Shown here in pieces: positions 25,796 to 37,532 of a DNA stretch of 64,000 bases. Under the pieces are notes generated by a model. The model was not told where the DNA came from. It ran no database searches and was given only the letters and a program-made list of their open reading frames with translations. The DNA is taken from the NCBI RefSeq assembly GCF_002915575.1, contig NZ_PQGD01000011.1, forward strand, positions 124,001 to 188,000. The letters run 5' to 3'. How positions within the stretch are numbered: the stretch's first letter is position 1; every line of letters starts with the position of its first letter. This DNA is from Superficieibacter electus (lineage in GTDB: Bacteria; Pseudomonadota; Gammaproteobacteria; Enterobacterales; Enterobacteriaceae). A program made the translations under genes and the position numbers.

Positions 25796-25910
25796 TGTAC
25801 CGCTCCCCCACCCCCACAATCTTTGAATCCCATCACAATCACCGCAACGATCTTTTCCCTTTTCCACCGCGCCCGCTAAATTAGTAACTCATCCGACCAC
25901 ATAACAATAA

Positions 25911-29083
<3,173 letters not shown>

Positions 29084-29166
29084 CGGCCCTCCAGAATGGT
29101 AAAATTGCGGTGTTATCCCTAAAAGGGTGCGTGAGTATACACTTTTTATGTTTGGCGTGGGCAAAG

Positions 29167-29658
29167 ATGAATCAACTTACTTATTTACAGGGCTACCCGG
29201 AAAACCTGCTGGTTCAGGTGCGCACGCTGATTGCCGAACAGCGGCTCGGCGAGGTGCTGCAAAAGCGTTATCCCGGAAATCACGCGTTCACGACTGATAA
29301 AGCCCTCTGGCAATATACTCAGGATCTAAAAAGCCAGTATCTGCGCAATGCGGCACCAATCAATAAAGTGATGTATGACAATAAGATCCACGTATTGAAA
29401 AACGCACTGGGTTTGCATACGGCTATCTCACGCGTACAGGGCGGAAAGCTAAAAGCAAAAGCGGAAATCCGCGTGGCTACCGTGTTTCGTCATGCACCGG
29501 AGCCGTTTTTGCGCATGATCGTGGTTCACGAACTGGCGCACCTGAAGGAGAAAGACCATAACAAAGCCTTTTACCAGCTCTGCTGTCATATGGAACCGCA
29601 CTATCACCAGTTGGAGTTTGATACCCGACTATGGCTGACGCATCTGGACCGGGCGTAA
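29167..29658 (+). CDS. ygjP: YgjP family M48-like metal-dependent hydrolase
   Basis: 163 residues (E. coli YgjP 167). The zinc site [11 protein letters not shown] (residues ~118-128, HExxH plus a later His) and the conserved [19 protein letters not shown] and [13 protein letters not shown] are present. Family members are SprT/WLM-like; E. coli YgjP has been reported to act on UTP. The start at 29167 aligns with E. coli; the frame extends upstream without conservation. Its C-terminus is slightly shorter than in E. coli. Confidence 0.92.
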   Translation: MNQLTYLQGYPENLLVQVRTLIAEQRLGEVLQKRYPGNHAFTTDKALWQYTQDLKSQYLRNAAPINKVMYDNKIHVLKNALGLHTAISRVQGGKLKAKAEIRVATVFRHAPEPFLRMIVVHELAHLKEKDHNKAFYQLCCHMEPHYHQLEFDTRLWLTHLDRA

Positions 29659-29711
29659 ATCCGAAAAAACAGCTGACAAGGTAGAATTTCACTTGCACTG
29701 GCGTAAAATAA

Positions 29712-29731
29712 CCCTGTTTTTATATACAGGG
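29712..29731 (+). promoter_or_regulatory. Hairpin covering the ribosome-binding site of the first MoxR gene
   Basis: CCCTGT (29712-29717) pairs with ACAGGG (29726-29731); the AGGG arm is the Shine-Dalgarno sequence of the ATG at 29739. This could limit translation initiation. Confidence 0.4.
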
Positions 29732-29738
29732 ATTGTTT

Positions 29739-30764
29739 ATGTTGACGCTGACTCCTCATGCGCTGGATGCGCTACTTGATAAACTCATTTCCGCCACTCT
29801 TCATACACCGCTGTTTATCTGGGGCGCACCGGGGATTGGTAAAAGTCAGGTTGTGCATCAGGTGGCACAGCGTCATCACTTACCCGTTATTGATGTTCGT
29901 TTGAGCCAGTTGATGCCTGGTGATATCCGCGGGTTGCCAGTGGCTGATCATTCCTCTCGCCAGTCTGTTTTCTATCCTCCTGACTTTCTTCCCACCGATC
30001 CCGCCGCACAGGGCATTCTGTTTCTGGATGAATTTAATCAGGCACCGCCAGCAATGCAGGGCATCACGCAGCAACTTATTCTCGACAGGCGGGTGGGCAG
30101 CTATCAACTGCCGGCGGGTATTACGATTATTGCCGCCGGTAACCGTAAACAGGATCGCACAACGGTTTACGATCTGCCCGCGCCGGTTGCCAATCGTTTT
30201 TTGCATCTGACGCTCAGCGTTGATTTATCCTGCTGGCGGCGTTACGCCCAGCAGCAGAATGTACATGAACATATTCTCGCCTTCCTTGCGTTTCGTGGCG
30301 ACGATTTGCTGCACAAAATAGCAGCCGATAGCCCCGCCTGGCCCAGCCCTCGCAGCTGGATGATGGCGAACGATCTCTATCAGCAGGGGCTACCCGTTGA
30401 ACTGGCCGTCGGTTCAGGGTGTGCGACCGAATTTGAAGCGTTCACGGAAATCTATCAGTCCCTGCCGGACATCGACCATATTCTGCAAGGTAAAGCGGCC
30501 TCCACGAGCCGTTTTCCTCATGATCCCAGCGCGCGTTGGGCAACGATAACCGCGCTGGTGCTGCGGCAACAGGAGGCAAAAAGCGCGTTCAATGCAGCAT
30601 GCTGGCTGGTGAAACAGGCCAGTGCCGAGTGGCTTCAGCGTTTCTTCAGCGAACTTCTTCCGCTGTTGCGCGAGAATAATCAGCTTTCAGCGTTTGCTAA
30701 GCAGGTCGATAAACATGCCGAAGTAAAACGGTGGCTGGATGACTATTTACAACGCTACGCCTGA
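29739..30764 (+). CDS. MoxR-type AAA+ ATPase (module 1)
   Basis: 341 residues. Walker A WGAPGIGKS (28-36), Walker B GILFLDEFNQAPP (93-105), sensor 1 ITIIAAGNRKQDR and the arginine-finger region LPAPVANRFLHL identify a MoxR-branch AAA+ protein. Such ATPases form hexameric rings and usually work with VWA-domain partners as metal- or protein-remodelling chaperones. The next gene, which encodes a VWA-like protein, overlaps it by 26 bp. ATG 29739 is preferred to a TTG at 29733 because AGGG lies at correct spacing. It opens a run of same-strand genes that continues to 42130 and is not found between ygjP and ygjR in E. coli K-12. Confidence 0.9.
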   Translation: MLTLTPHALDALLDKLISATLHTPLFIWGAPGIGKSQVVHQVAQRHHLPVIDVRLSQLMPGDIRGLPVADHSSRQSVFYPPDFLPTDPAAQGILFLDEFNQAPPAMQGITQQLILDRRVGSYQLPAGITIIAAGNRKQDRTTVYDLPAPVANRFLHLTLSVDLSCWRRYAQQQNVHEHILAFLAFRGDDLLHKIAADSPAWPSPRSWMMANDLYQQGLPVELAVGSGCATEFEAFTEIYQSLPDIDHILQGKAASTSRFPHDPSARWATITALVLRQQEAKSAFNAACWLVKQASAEWLQRFFSELLPLLRENNQLSAFAKQVDKHAEVKRWLDDYLQRYA

Positions 30765-31890
30765 CGACTCGCTCTGGCAGGAAAAATGGCAAACTATGCG
30801 TATCCGTTTGATGCGTAAATCGCCCTTTTTCGGCACGCTGGCGCTGTATCTTGCTCTGGAAGAAGACGACCAGTTGCACCATTTCCAGGTCGATGCACGT
30901 TCGATGTTTGTTAATCCTGCGCACATCCTGCAACTCGACGAACCCACGCTGGAGTTTCAATTTTTACATGCGCTGCTGCATATTGCCCTGCAACATCCGC
31001 AGCGGATGGGAAACCGCGACGCACAAAGATGGGAAGTCGCGTGTGATATTGTCGTCAACGGCATTATTGCCACCCATAACGACACGCTGAAAGCACAGAG
31101 AAAAGCGACGTTTCGCCTGCCACCAGACATGTTGCGCGACACTGCACTCGAACAGTTGTGCGTCGAGGAAATTTATCAATTGCTGGTGAAACAGCCGCAA
31201 CGCTGCCAGGCGTGTAGTAAGGAAGGCCCCGGGGAAAATTGCTTACGCCGCGGCGGGCAAGCCGAATCGCAAACTACGCCGTGGCGTAAGGCCCTGGAGT
31301 CCGTCCGTCAGGTGCAGCGCCATCAGGGGGACGATCCGCTCGCGGCTTTTCTTGATGTAGCAGAAGCGGTCGGGCCGCAAATCCCCTGGCGCGAGTTACT
31401 CTGGCACTACCTTACCCCTTCTGCCAGCGACTTCTGCCAGTGGGATCGGCGTTTTGTCTGGCAGGAAAGCTATCTGGAATATCTCGAAGATCAACGGGTG
31501 ACTGTCGCTATTTGTGTTGACACCAGCGGCAGTATCAGTACGTCCGAGCTGTCTGCCATGCTTGAGGAAGTTCAGGCTATCGGACGGTGCTATCCCGATC
31601 TGACTATCCTGTTGTGGTATGCCGATGCGGCGCTTTATGGCCCCTGGGAGCTTGACACATCATCCCCGAATATACCTGCGCCCGTGGGCGGTGGCGGGAC
31701 GGATTTTCGTCCCTTCTTTCAGCGCGTAACATCGCTCACTTGTCCGCCTGCCGTTGTGCTCTACATGACCGATGGTTATGGGAAATTCCCCGCGCAGACG
31801 CCCTCTCTGCCGACAATTTGGCTGGTGCCCCCCGGAGGCGCACGCCCTAAGCAGTTCCCTTTTGGTCAGGTTATTCAGCAACTAAATTAA
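30739..31890 (+). CDS. VWA-like protein with degenerate metallopeptidase domain (DUF2201 family)
   Basis: 383 residues. The N-terminal part resembles the putative metallopeptidase domain of DUF2201 proteins: FLHALLHIALQHPQRMG (residues ~76-92) occupies the place of HExxH but has Ala instead of the catalytic Glu, so proteolysis is doubtful. The C-terminal VWA-like domain has an intact metal-ion-dependent adhesion site: DTSGSIS, GGGGTDFRP and YMTDGYG. The protein is probably the partner of the MoxR ATPase encoded just upstream (26-bp overlap). Cytoplasmic, no signal peptide. ATG 30739 is inside the upstream gene. Confidence 0.85.
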   Translation: MTIYNATPDDSLWQEKWQTMRIRLMRKSPFFGTLALYLALEEDDQLHHFQVDARSMFVNPAHILQLDEPTLEFQFLHALLHIALQHPQRMGNRDAQRWEVACDIVVNGIIATHNDTLKAQRKATFRLPPDMLRDTALEQLCVEEIYQLLVKQPQRCQACSKEGPGENCLRRGGQAESQTTPWRKALESVRQVQRHQGDDPLAAFLDVAEAVGPQIPWRELLWHYLTPSASDFCQWDRRFVWQESYLEYLEDQRVTVAICVDTSGSISTSELSAMLEEVQAIGRCYPDLTILLWYADAALYGPWELDTSSPNIPAPVGGGGTDFRPFFQRVTSLTCPPAVVLYMTDGYGKFPAQTPSLPTIWLVPPGGARPKQFPFGQVIQQLN

Positions 31891-31901
31891 GGATAATCAA
31901 C

Positions 31902-33635
31902 ATGTTCACGCTCTTAGAAAATGCCCGCAGCAACACGGTTGGAAAAATTCTCGCCGGGACCGAATTCAAGCTTTTACTGCTGGAGCATGGCTGGGAAGGG
32001 TTACCTGTCAGCTTTATTCGTACCGTTGCCAAATCAGCCGACGCGCCGTTGAAATCCCTGATGCAAATCATCGGGCGGCTTTCGTTAAAAGAGCAGGATG
32101 ATGTCATGCGCAATGGTCGCAACACCTTTGCGCAAATGGCGATTTTATGGCCCGAGCTGTTTGATGCCTTGCAGATTTGGCAATGCGAGAACCAGCAGCA
32201 GGCGTTTGATAAATTAAGCGCCTTGCAAAACGTGCCGCAACATTGGACCCCGCTTGATTCTCCTGAAAATAAATGGGCTTTTGTTTATTTCTGTGGTTCC
32301 CCTTCTGTAGAAGGCCGTTTCATTGAACAGCTCAGCAAGAACACCACCGATAATAGCCTCCTGATTCATACGCTTTGCCGTCACCCTTCCCCGCAGGTAC
32401 GTCATACGCTGTTGGTGTATTGTCAACTGATCCGCGACGATCTCCTTTTCCTGCTGGATGACGCTGACGCAGGCGTGCGTAGCCTGCTGCCAATGCACTT
32501 AACGGAAGACAGCGTCATCCTGGAACGGCTTAGCAGGGATGAAGAAGAACTGGTACGTTCCGCCGTGGCGGAATTTACGCCCGATGAAAACCTCCAGCGG
32601 CGTCTGGCGGAAGATGCCAGCCCGCTGGTAGCCCTGCGCTTGCTGCATAATAAAACGCTGTCTGACAATGTACTGGAGAGGCTAACGCGTCATCCTTGTG
32701 CGCTACAACCCACCGATCCGCGAAACAATTTCCATGCCCGGCGGCACGAGGAAAATAAGGCTGAACTCGCCTCCAGACTGAGACAACTCATCAACCCCAC
32801 GCCCGAGTCTTGCGATCGGCTGCGCGACGATCGCATCTTTGAAATGAACTGCTTGCTGATCCACCATCCCCGTGTGCCGGAGACCTTTCTCCAGACCGTT
32901 GCCACGTCGTCATATAAAAATCTGAAGCGGGAGCTTGTTGTGCGCGACGTTTTGCCGCAACAGGTGATTGATACGCTATTTCAGGATGAAGACAGCGAGA
33001 TCGTTAATGCGCTCAGAAGACAGTGCATGAGCAAAGGCATCCCCTGCGAGCTGGATTTTGCCGCGCTGGCCAATTCCAGTGACAAAGATGAGGTATACCT
33101 CGCCGCCCAACATCCTCAGTGCCCTGCCGATCTGCTGGAACATATTTACCTTAAAGGCGATTTCAAAGTCCGTTCTTTTGTCATCTGGAACGTTGGCGCA
33201 CCGCTTTCTCTGCTGGAACGCTGCCTTGAGGAATACCGGGATACCAGCGACATTAATTTGCAATTTTTTGTGCTGGGCGGGCTGGCAAGTGCGCCCAACA
33301 GTAGCGAGGAGATCCTGCTTACTCTTGCCGACCATCCAAACCAGTCTGTGCGCTGGAGCCTTAGCGACCGCACACAGTTCTTCCCGGCGCTACTGGAAAA
33401 ACTTATCCACGATAAAAAAGCAGACGTTCGCGCCTGGCTGGCGCAAAACCCGGCGTGTCCGGAATCGGCATTAGTGGCCCTGGCCGGCGATAAATCCGTT
33501 AAGGTACGTCGTAGGCTGGCCAAAAACCCCAACGTGCCCCTGTCTGTGCTGGAGGCACTGGCCAACGACGGTGACGCCCGGACCGCACGCATTTGTAAGC
33601 GGCATTATAATGTTCGATTGAAAGCGCAAAAATAA
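31902..33635 (+). CDS. Leucine-rich-repeat-variant (LRV/HEAT-like) solenoid protein
   Basis: 577 residues without catalytic motifs. It is built of degenerate ~24-residue helical repeats; the last ones are regular (VRAWLAQNPACPESALVALA, then VRRRLAKNPNVPLSVLEALA) and fit the LRV pattern, with earlier copies around residues 150-180 (HPSPQVRHTLLVYC) and 395-420 (AAQHPQCPADLLEHIY). Solenoids of this kind bind proteins. It lies 11 bp after the VWA-like gene and should be part of the same module, perhaps as substrate-recognition subunit. I do not recognise a named homologue. Confidence 0.8.
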   Translation: MFTLLENARSNTVGKILAGTEFKLLLLEHGWEGLPVSFIRTVAKSADAPLKSLMQIIGRLSLKEQDDVMRNGRNTFAQMAILWPELFDALQIWQCENQQQAFDKLSALQNVPQHWTPLDSPENKWAFVYFCGSPSVEGRFIEQLSKNTTDNSLLIHTLCRHPSPQVRHTLLVYCQLIRDDLLFLLDDADAGVRSLLPMHLTEDSVILERLSRDEEELVRSAVAEFTPDENLQRRLAEDASPLVALRLLHNKTLSDNVLERLTRHPCALQPTDPRNNFHARRHEENKAELASRLRQLINPTPESCDRLRDDRIFEMNCLLIHHPRVPETFLQTVATSSYKNLKRELVVRDVLPQQVIDTLFQDEDSEIVNALRRQCMSKGIPCELDFAALANSSDKDEVYLAAQHPQCPADLLEHIYLKGDFKVRSFVIWNVGAPLSLLERCLEEYRDTSDINLQFFVLGGLASAPNSSEEILLTLADHPNQSVRWSLSDRTQFFPALLEKLIHDKKADVRAWLAQNPACPESALVALAGDKSVKVRRRLAKNPNVPLSVLEALANDGDARTARICKRHYNVRLKAQK

Positions 33636-33649
33636 ATCAAGGAGTGAAA

Positions 33650-33946
33650 ATGATGCGATCCTTTATTACTACACTCATCAACGCCTGGGACCCAATGACG
33701 CTTCAGCCCGGACGGCTGGCTCCCGAAGATGAATACGATCTGGAAATCAAAAAAATCATGCGTTTTCTTCAGACGGCAGAAAAGCTCGATGAAACGACAT
33801 TGAGCGATGCCATCAGCCACATATTTCACCGAAGCTTTTCAGGGTGTTATGCCTCCAGAGAGGAACGGCGTATTGCGCGGGAAATCCTGCGCCACCTCCA
33901 GGCGCGAGACGATGCTGTTGCGGTAATGAACAAGGAACGCGCCTGA
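33650..33946 (+). CDS. Small DUF1871-like protein
   Basis: 98 residues. The pattern INAWDPM, then [18 protein letters not shown] and ISHIFHRSF, is like the small DUF1871 family (for example Bacillus YugE), which has no known biochemical role. AAGGAG precedes the ATG at 33650; an in-frame GTG at 33644 is possible. It follows the LRV gene by 14 bp and its stop codon overlaps the ygjQ start by one base (TGATG), so it is co-translated with both. The family match is from memory of the pattern and is tentative. Confidence 0.65.
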   Translation: MMRSFITTLINAWDPMTLQPGRLAPEDEYDLEIKKIMRFLQTAEKLDETTLSDAISHIFHRSFSGCYASREERRIAREILRHLQARDDAVAVMNKERA

Positions 33947-34647
33947 TGCACATAATAGAAAGCGTAAAGCCCCTGATGCGGCTTGTGTTTTCCCGCCAGT
34001 GCTTCATTCTTTGTGCTCTGCTGGCGCTGATTGCCGCTGGCATCATCTTTTATGCCCAGCACGTCATTGTTGAGGCGACCCAACAGCGTACCTGGAATGA
34101 CGTGCACACCATTCCTGGCCGCAAAGTGGGCCTGGTGCTCGGCGCAAAGCCGGGTAACCGCTACTTCAACCGACGCATTGATGCCGCCGCCGATCTCTAC
34201 CATGCGGGAAAAGTGAAATGGCTGCTGGTGAGCGGCGATAACGGCAACAAACATTACGATGAACCTTCTGCTATGCAGCAGGCACTGATTGCCAAAGGCG
34301 TTCCGCAAAGTGCGATTTTCTGCGACTACGCCGGGTTTTCTACCCTGGATTCCGTCGTACGCACTCACGACGTTTTTGGCGAAAATCGCATTATTATCAT
34401 TTCGCAGCAATTTCATAATCAGCGTGCCATTTGGCTGGCACAACAGTATGGCATTGATGCGATCGGCTACAACGCGAAAGACTTAAACAATAAGCATGGA
34501 AGATATACACAACTGCGGGAAAAACTGGCCCGCGTTAGCGCCGTGCTGGATGCCAAAATATTCCATCGCCAGCCAAAATATCTCGGCCCGCGTGTCGTCA
34601 TACAGCCCAATGTCAGCAGTGGCTGTCCGGCAACGCCCGCCGCATAA
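33946..34647 (+). CDS. ygjQ: YgjQ, DUF218 (ElyC/SanA/YdcF) membrane-anchored protein
   Basis: 233 residues. An N-terminal helix ([17 protein letters not shown], ~residues 21-37) anchors it in the inner membrane. The DUF218 domain shows [31 protein letters not shown] and [20 protein letters not shown]. coli has ygjQ at the same place between ygjP and ygjR, but here it is embedded between two MoxR/VWA modules. DUF218 proteins influence envelope integrity and high-temperature vancomycin resistance; the reaction is unknown. Orthology rests on domain and position. Confidence 0.82.
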   Translation: MHIIESVKPLMRLVFSRQCFILCALLALIAAGIIFYAQHVIVEATQQRTWNDVHTIPGRKVGLVLGAKPGNRYFNRRIDAAADLYHAGKVKWLLVSGDNGNKHYDEPSAMQQALIAKGVPQSAIFCDYAGFSTLDSVVRTHDVFGENRIIIISQQFHNQRAIWLAQQYGIDAIGYNAKDLNNKHGRYTQLREKLARVSAVLDAKIFHRQPKYLGPRVVIQPNVSSGCPATPAA

Positions 34648-34671
34648 CACAGGAGCCAGCACAGGAAGATG

Positions 34672-35988
34672 ATGGAACTTACCGTTGAAACAGTGTTAGC
34701 CCAGGCCCCGGACAATGCCTCTGTTAAGGCGGCTCGCGGGTTGGTCGCCCCGGCAAAATGGCAGAGTCTGGCGGGCAACGAATTGACGCTCTGGGGAGAA
34801 TGCAAAGGTAGCGGCTCCCGTCCCTATCAGGTGCGTGTCGATCTCAATGATATGGCCTGTAAATGCTCATGTCCCAGTCGTAAATTCCCCTGTAAACACG
34901 CACTGGCGCTACTGCTTCTGCGGGTACAAAACGGCGACACCTTTACGTCAGGTGAACCGCCGGAGTGGGTAACCGAGTGGCTGGCCTCCCGGCAGCAGCG
35001 TGCGGAGCGCAAAGAAGAAAAAGCGCAAAAAGCGAAAACCGTCGATCCCCAGGCCGCTGCTCGTCGCGATGCGGCACGGTGGGAACGGATGGCAGCAGGG
35101 GTAGATGAGCTGGAGCGATGGCTGAGCGATCGGACCCGTTACGGCATCGCGCAACTGTCAGGGAAATCAAACCCCTGTCGCGACATCGCAGCGCGTATGG
35201 TGGATGCCCAACTGCCCGGAATAGCCGCCAGACTCAAACAGATGGATGAGCTTATTGATGCCGGCAGCGACTGGCCTGCTCGCCTGCTGGGGCAGATGGG
35301 TGAAATTCAACTCTTACTTGATGCTTTCCGACAGCGGGGATCATTAACCCCTGAGGAACAGGCTGACCTGCGCACGGCGCTGGGGATCACAACGGATAAA
35401 AACGACGTTGCCGATCAAACCGCCATGGACGATAGCTGGCTCATTCTCGGCCAGCATATCGAAGAAGAAGGCAAGCTCTGGCGTCGCCGGGTGTGGCTGT
35501 ACGGGCAAGACAGTCAGCGAACCGCTTTACTACTTGAGTATTCTCACGGCGCAAAACGCTTCGAACATCTTTATGTCACCGGGCAGGCGGTGCGAATGAC
35601 GCTGGCCTTTTATCCCGGTGCCGCTCCCGTGCGTGCCCTGCCGCTGACCACGCCCGTGCCAGCACCTGTCTTTGCACCGCCGGTAACTTCACTTGCGCAA
35701 GCCCTGGATGCCATGACCGACATGCTGGCAAGCCACCCCTGGCAGTGGCCAATATTAATGATGCTAAGCGGTATCTCACTCACATTGATAGATGCGCAAT
35801 GGCAGTGTCAAACCGCGCAGGGTCATCTCCTGCCGACCCGCCTCAGCGCCCAGGAGCGCTGGGAGCTGCTGGCTATAAGCGGTGGTACGGAAATAGCGCT
35901 TATCGGTGAATGGGATGGCGAATGGCTGCAGCCCCTCAGCGCGTGGGACGGTAGCACTATGATCTGGCAAGCAGGAGATGCATTATGA
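34672..35988 (+). CDS. SWIM zinc-finger protein (YehQ-like)
   Basis: 438 residues. The SWIM finger near the N-terminus is complete: Cys65-x-Cys67-x6-Cys74-x-His76 in CSCPSRKFPCKHALAL. A charged segment (RAERKEEKAQKAKT, ~107-120) follows, then a helical region without motifs. SWIM domains bind DNA or proteins. ATG 34672 and the adjacent ATG 34669 are both possible; AGGA lies just upstream. Its stop overlaps the next start (ATGA). It is the first gene of module 2 and corresponds to YehQ in the E. coli yehL-yehM-yehP-yehQ group. Confidence 0.85.
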   Translation: MELTVETVLAQAPDNASVKAARGLVAPAKWQSLAGNELTLWGECKGSGSRPYQVRVDLNDMACKCSCPSRKFPCKHALALLLLRVQNGDTFTSGEPPEWVTEWLASRQQRAERKEEKAQKAKTVDPQAAARRDAARWERMAAGVDELERWLSDRTRYGIAQLSGKSNPCRDIAARMVDAQLPGIAARLKQMDELIDAGSDWPARLLGQMGEIQLLLDAFRQRGSLTPEEQADLRTALGITTDKNDVADQTAMDDSWLILGQHIEEEGKLWRRRVWLYGQDSQRTALLLEYSHGAKRFEHLYVTGQAVRMTLAFYPGAAPVRALPLTTPVPAPVFAPPVTSLAQALDAMTDMLASHPWQWPILMMLSGISLTLIDAQWQCQTAQGHLLPTRLSAQERWELLAISGGTEIALIGEWDGEWLQPLSAWDGSTMIWQAGDAL

Positions 35989-37532
35989 CACTGTTGAATA
36001 CTCTGGCAAATCAAGTGATTGGTGGCACAGAGAAGCGTGTACCTCAGATCCCTGTCATGGATAATGCTATCGGCCATCTGTTGTCTGAACTGACTGAACA
36101 GGCGACGCCAGAGCAAAACGTGCTTCGTGCAGCGGGGATATTGTCGCTATGTGAGCATGCAGGTTGGCAACCCGCGCAGAGGGAGAACCTTACGCTGACG
36201 CCAGCACCTGCTGAAACCCGTGAGGTCATTGACGATCGCGGTACGCTGCAAACTCTGCTCAATGATGCCCCCCAGCGCTTACGCTATCAGGCCCTGACAC
36301 AAGTTGCGACATCTGGCATGCGGCCCGCGCCGCGGTTACTTCCGGCGCTGTTGGAATTAGGGCGCAAAGAAAAGCTGCTAAGTCCTGCGGTCAAAGCGGT
36401 TTTAGGCGAACGAGGACGCTGGCTGGCGAATCTCAATCCGCAATGGGACTGGGTGTGCGCGATACCGGATGAAAATACGGCTGCCGAAGCGCGTGAACGG
36501 TTGACACAGGATCGTTCTGACTTGCATGCCAGGGAACGGGCGGCCCTGCTGGATGTGCTGGCTCAGGACTTGTCCAGTGCTGATGAACCATTGCTCGACG
36601 CTTTTCTGTGCGATCGCAGTAAAGAGGTGCGCCTCGCGGCGGCTGAGATGTTGTCCACGCTGCCTGATAGCGCCTATGTCGCCCGCATGACCAGTCGGGT
36701 CAGCGCGTTATTGCATGAAAAGGAAGAGACGTCATTGCTGCTCAGGCTTAAAAAACGGTTATCCGGCGAGCGCGTCCCTGAATATCAGCTTGACGCCCCG
36801 GAGCAGTTTGCTGATGAGTGGAAACAGGATGCGCTGGAAGAAAAAAAAGGGGCTGGCGAACGGCTGGGACAACGCGCATGGTGGCTTTATCAACTGATTC
36901 GCGCCGTCCCGCTACGCTGGTGGCAGCAGCAGTTGCAGGCTACTCCGGCAGAATTGTTAGCCTGGGCGGCGAATACCGACTGGCAGGCCGTACTGCTTCG
37001 GGCCTGGCTGGCGGCCACCCTGCGTGAACGCAATAGTGAGTGGGCAGAAGCCTTTGTCTCGCTGATCCCGGAAGGACACATCAACACTAACTTAGCCGAT
37101 GTTTATATCGATCTCTTCGAGCTACTGGCACTTATGCCGCTGGCACAACGGCAAGAAAGAATTTTTCATCAGCTTGTCGCCTTTGATGTCAACAAACAAA
37201 AGTCCATCAGGCTTGGCAATTTATGCAGCCAGCTGGAACGCACGTTGCCACTTGAGGCATCCCCCTTTGACCCGCAACTGGCAGCGCAAGTCGTGACCAC
37301 ACTTCATCAATGGGTGCAGCAAAAGCACGCGGTGTATGACTATGAGCTACGTCATGCCATCGGCGATATCGCCTGCCTGCTGCCTGCCGATATGCTTGAT
37401 GACGTCATTAATCACTGGCCGCGCGACGCCAGTCAGGAGCCTTGCTGCGAAGAGGTACTTCATCGTCTTTCTATCGTCGTTGCCTGGCGCAAAAACCTTC
37501 AAACCCTTTTTAGCAGAGAGAATGCATTATGA
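35985..37532 (+). CDS. DUF5691-family protein
   Basis: 515 residues, mostly helical, with HEAT-like stretches (VRLAAAEMLSTLPDSAYVAR, ~210-230). GTEKRVPQIPV near residue 14 and LRAAGILSLCEHAGW (~46-60) are typical of DUF5691, a family commonly encoded between SWIM and MoxR proteins. No enzymatic motif is seen; it may be the scaffold of the complex. It overlaps both neighbours by four bases (ATGA), indicating strict co-translation. The family name is given from gene context and pattern. Confidence 0.75.
   Translation: MTLLNTLANQVIGGTEKRVPQIPVMDNAIGHLLSELTEQATPEQNVLRAAGILSLCEHAGWQPAQRENLTLTPAPAETREVIDDRGTLQTLLNDAPQRLRYQALTQVATSGMRPAPRLLPALLELGRKEKLLSPAVKAVLGERGRWLANLNPQWDWVCAIPDENTAAEARERLTQDRSDLHARERAALLDVLAQDLSSADEPLLDAFLCDRSKEVRLAAAEMLSTLPDSAYVARMTSRVSALLHEKEETSLLLRLKKRLSGERVPEYQLDAPEQFADEWKQDALEEKKGAGERLGQRAWWLYQLIRAVPLRWWQQQLQATPAELLAWAANTDWQAVLLRAWLAATLRERNSEWAEAFVSLIPEGHINTNLADVYIDLFELLALMPLAQRQERIFHQLVAFDVNKQKSIRLGNLCSQLERTLPLEASPFDPQLAAQVVTTLHQWVQQKHAVYDYELRHAIGDIACLLPADMLDDVINHWPRDASQEPCCEEVLHRLSIVVAWRKNLQTLFSRENAL

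Noticed and set aside
25169-25879. Reading frames of 70-140 codons on both strands within the tandem repeats
   Set aside because: They exist only because the 190-196-bp unit is repeated; translations are repetitive, lack start signals and match no protein pattern.
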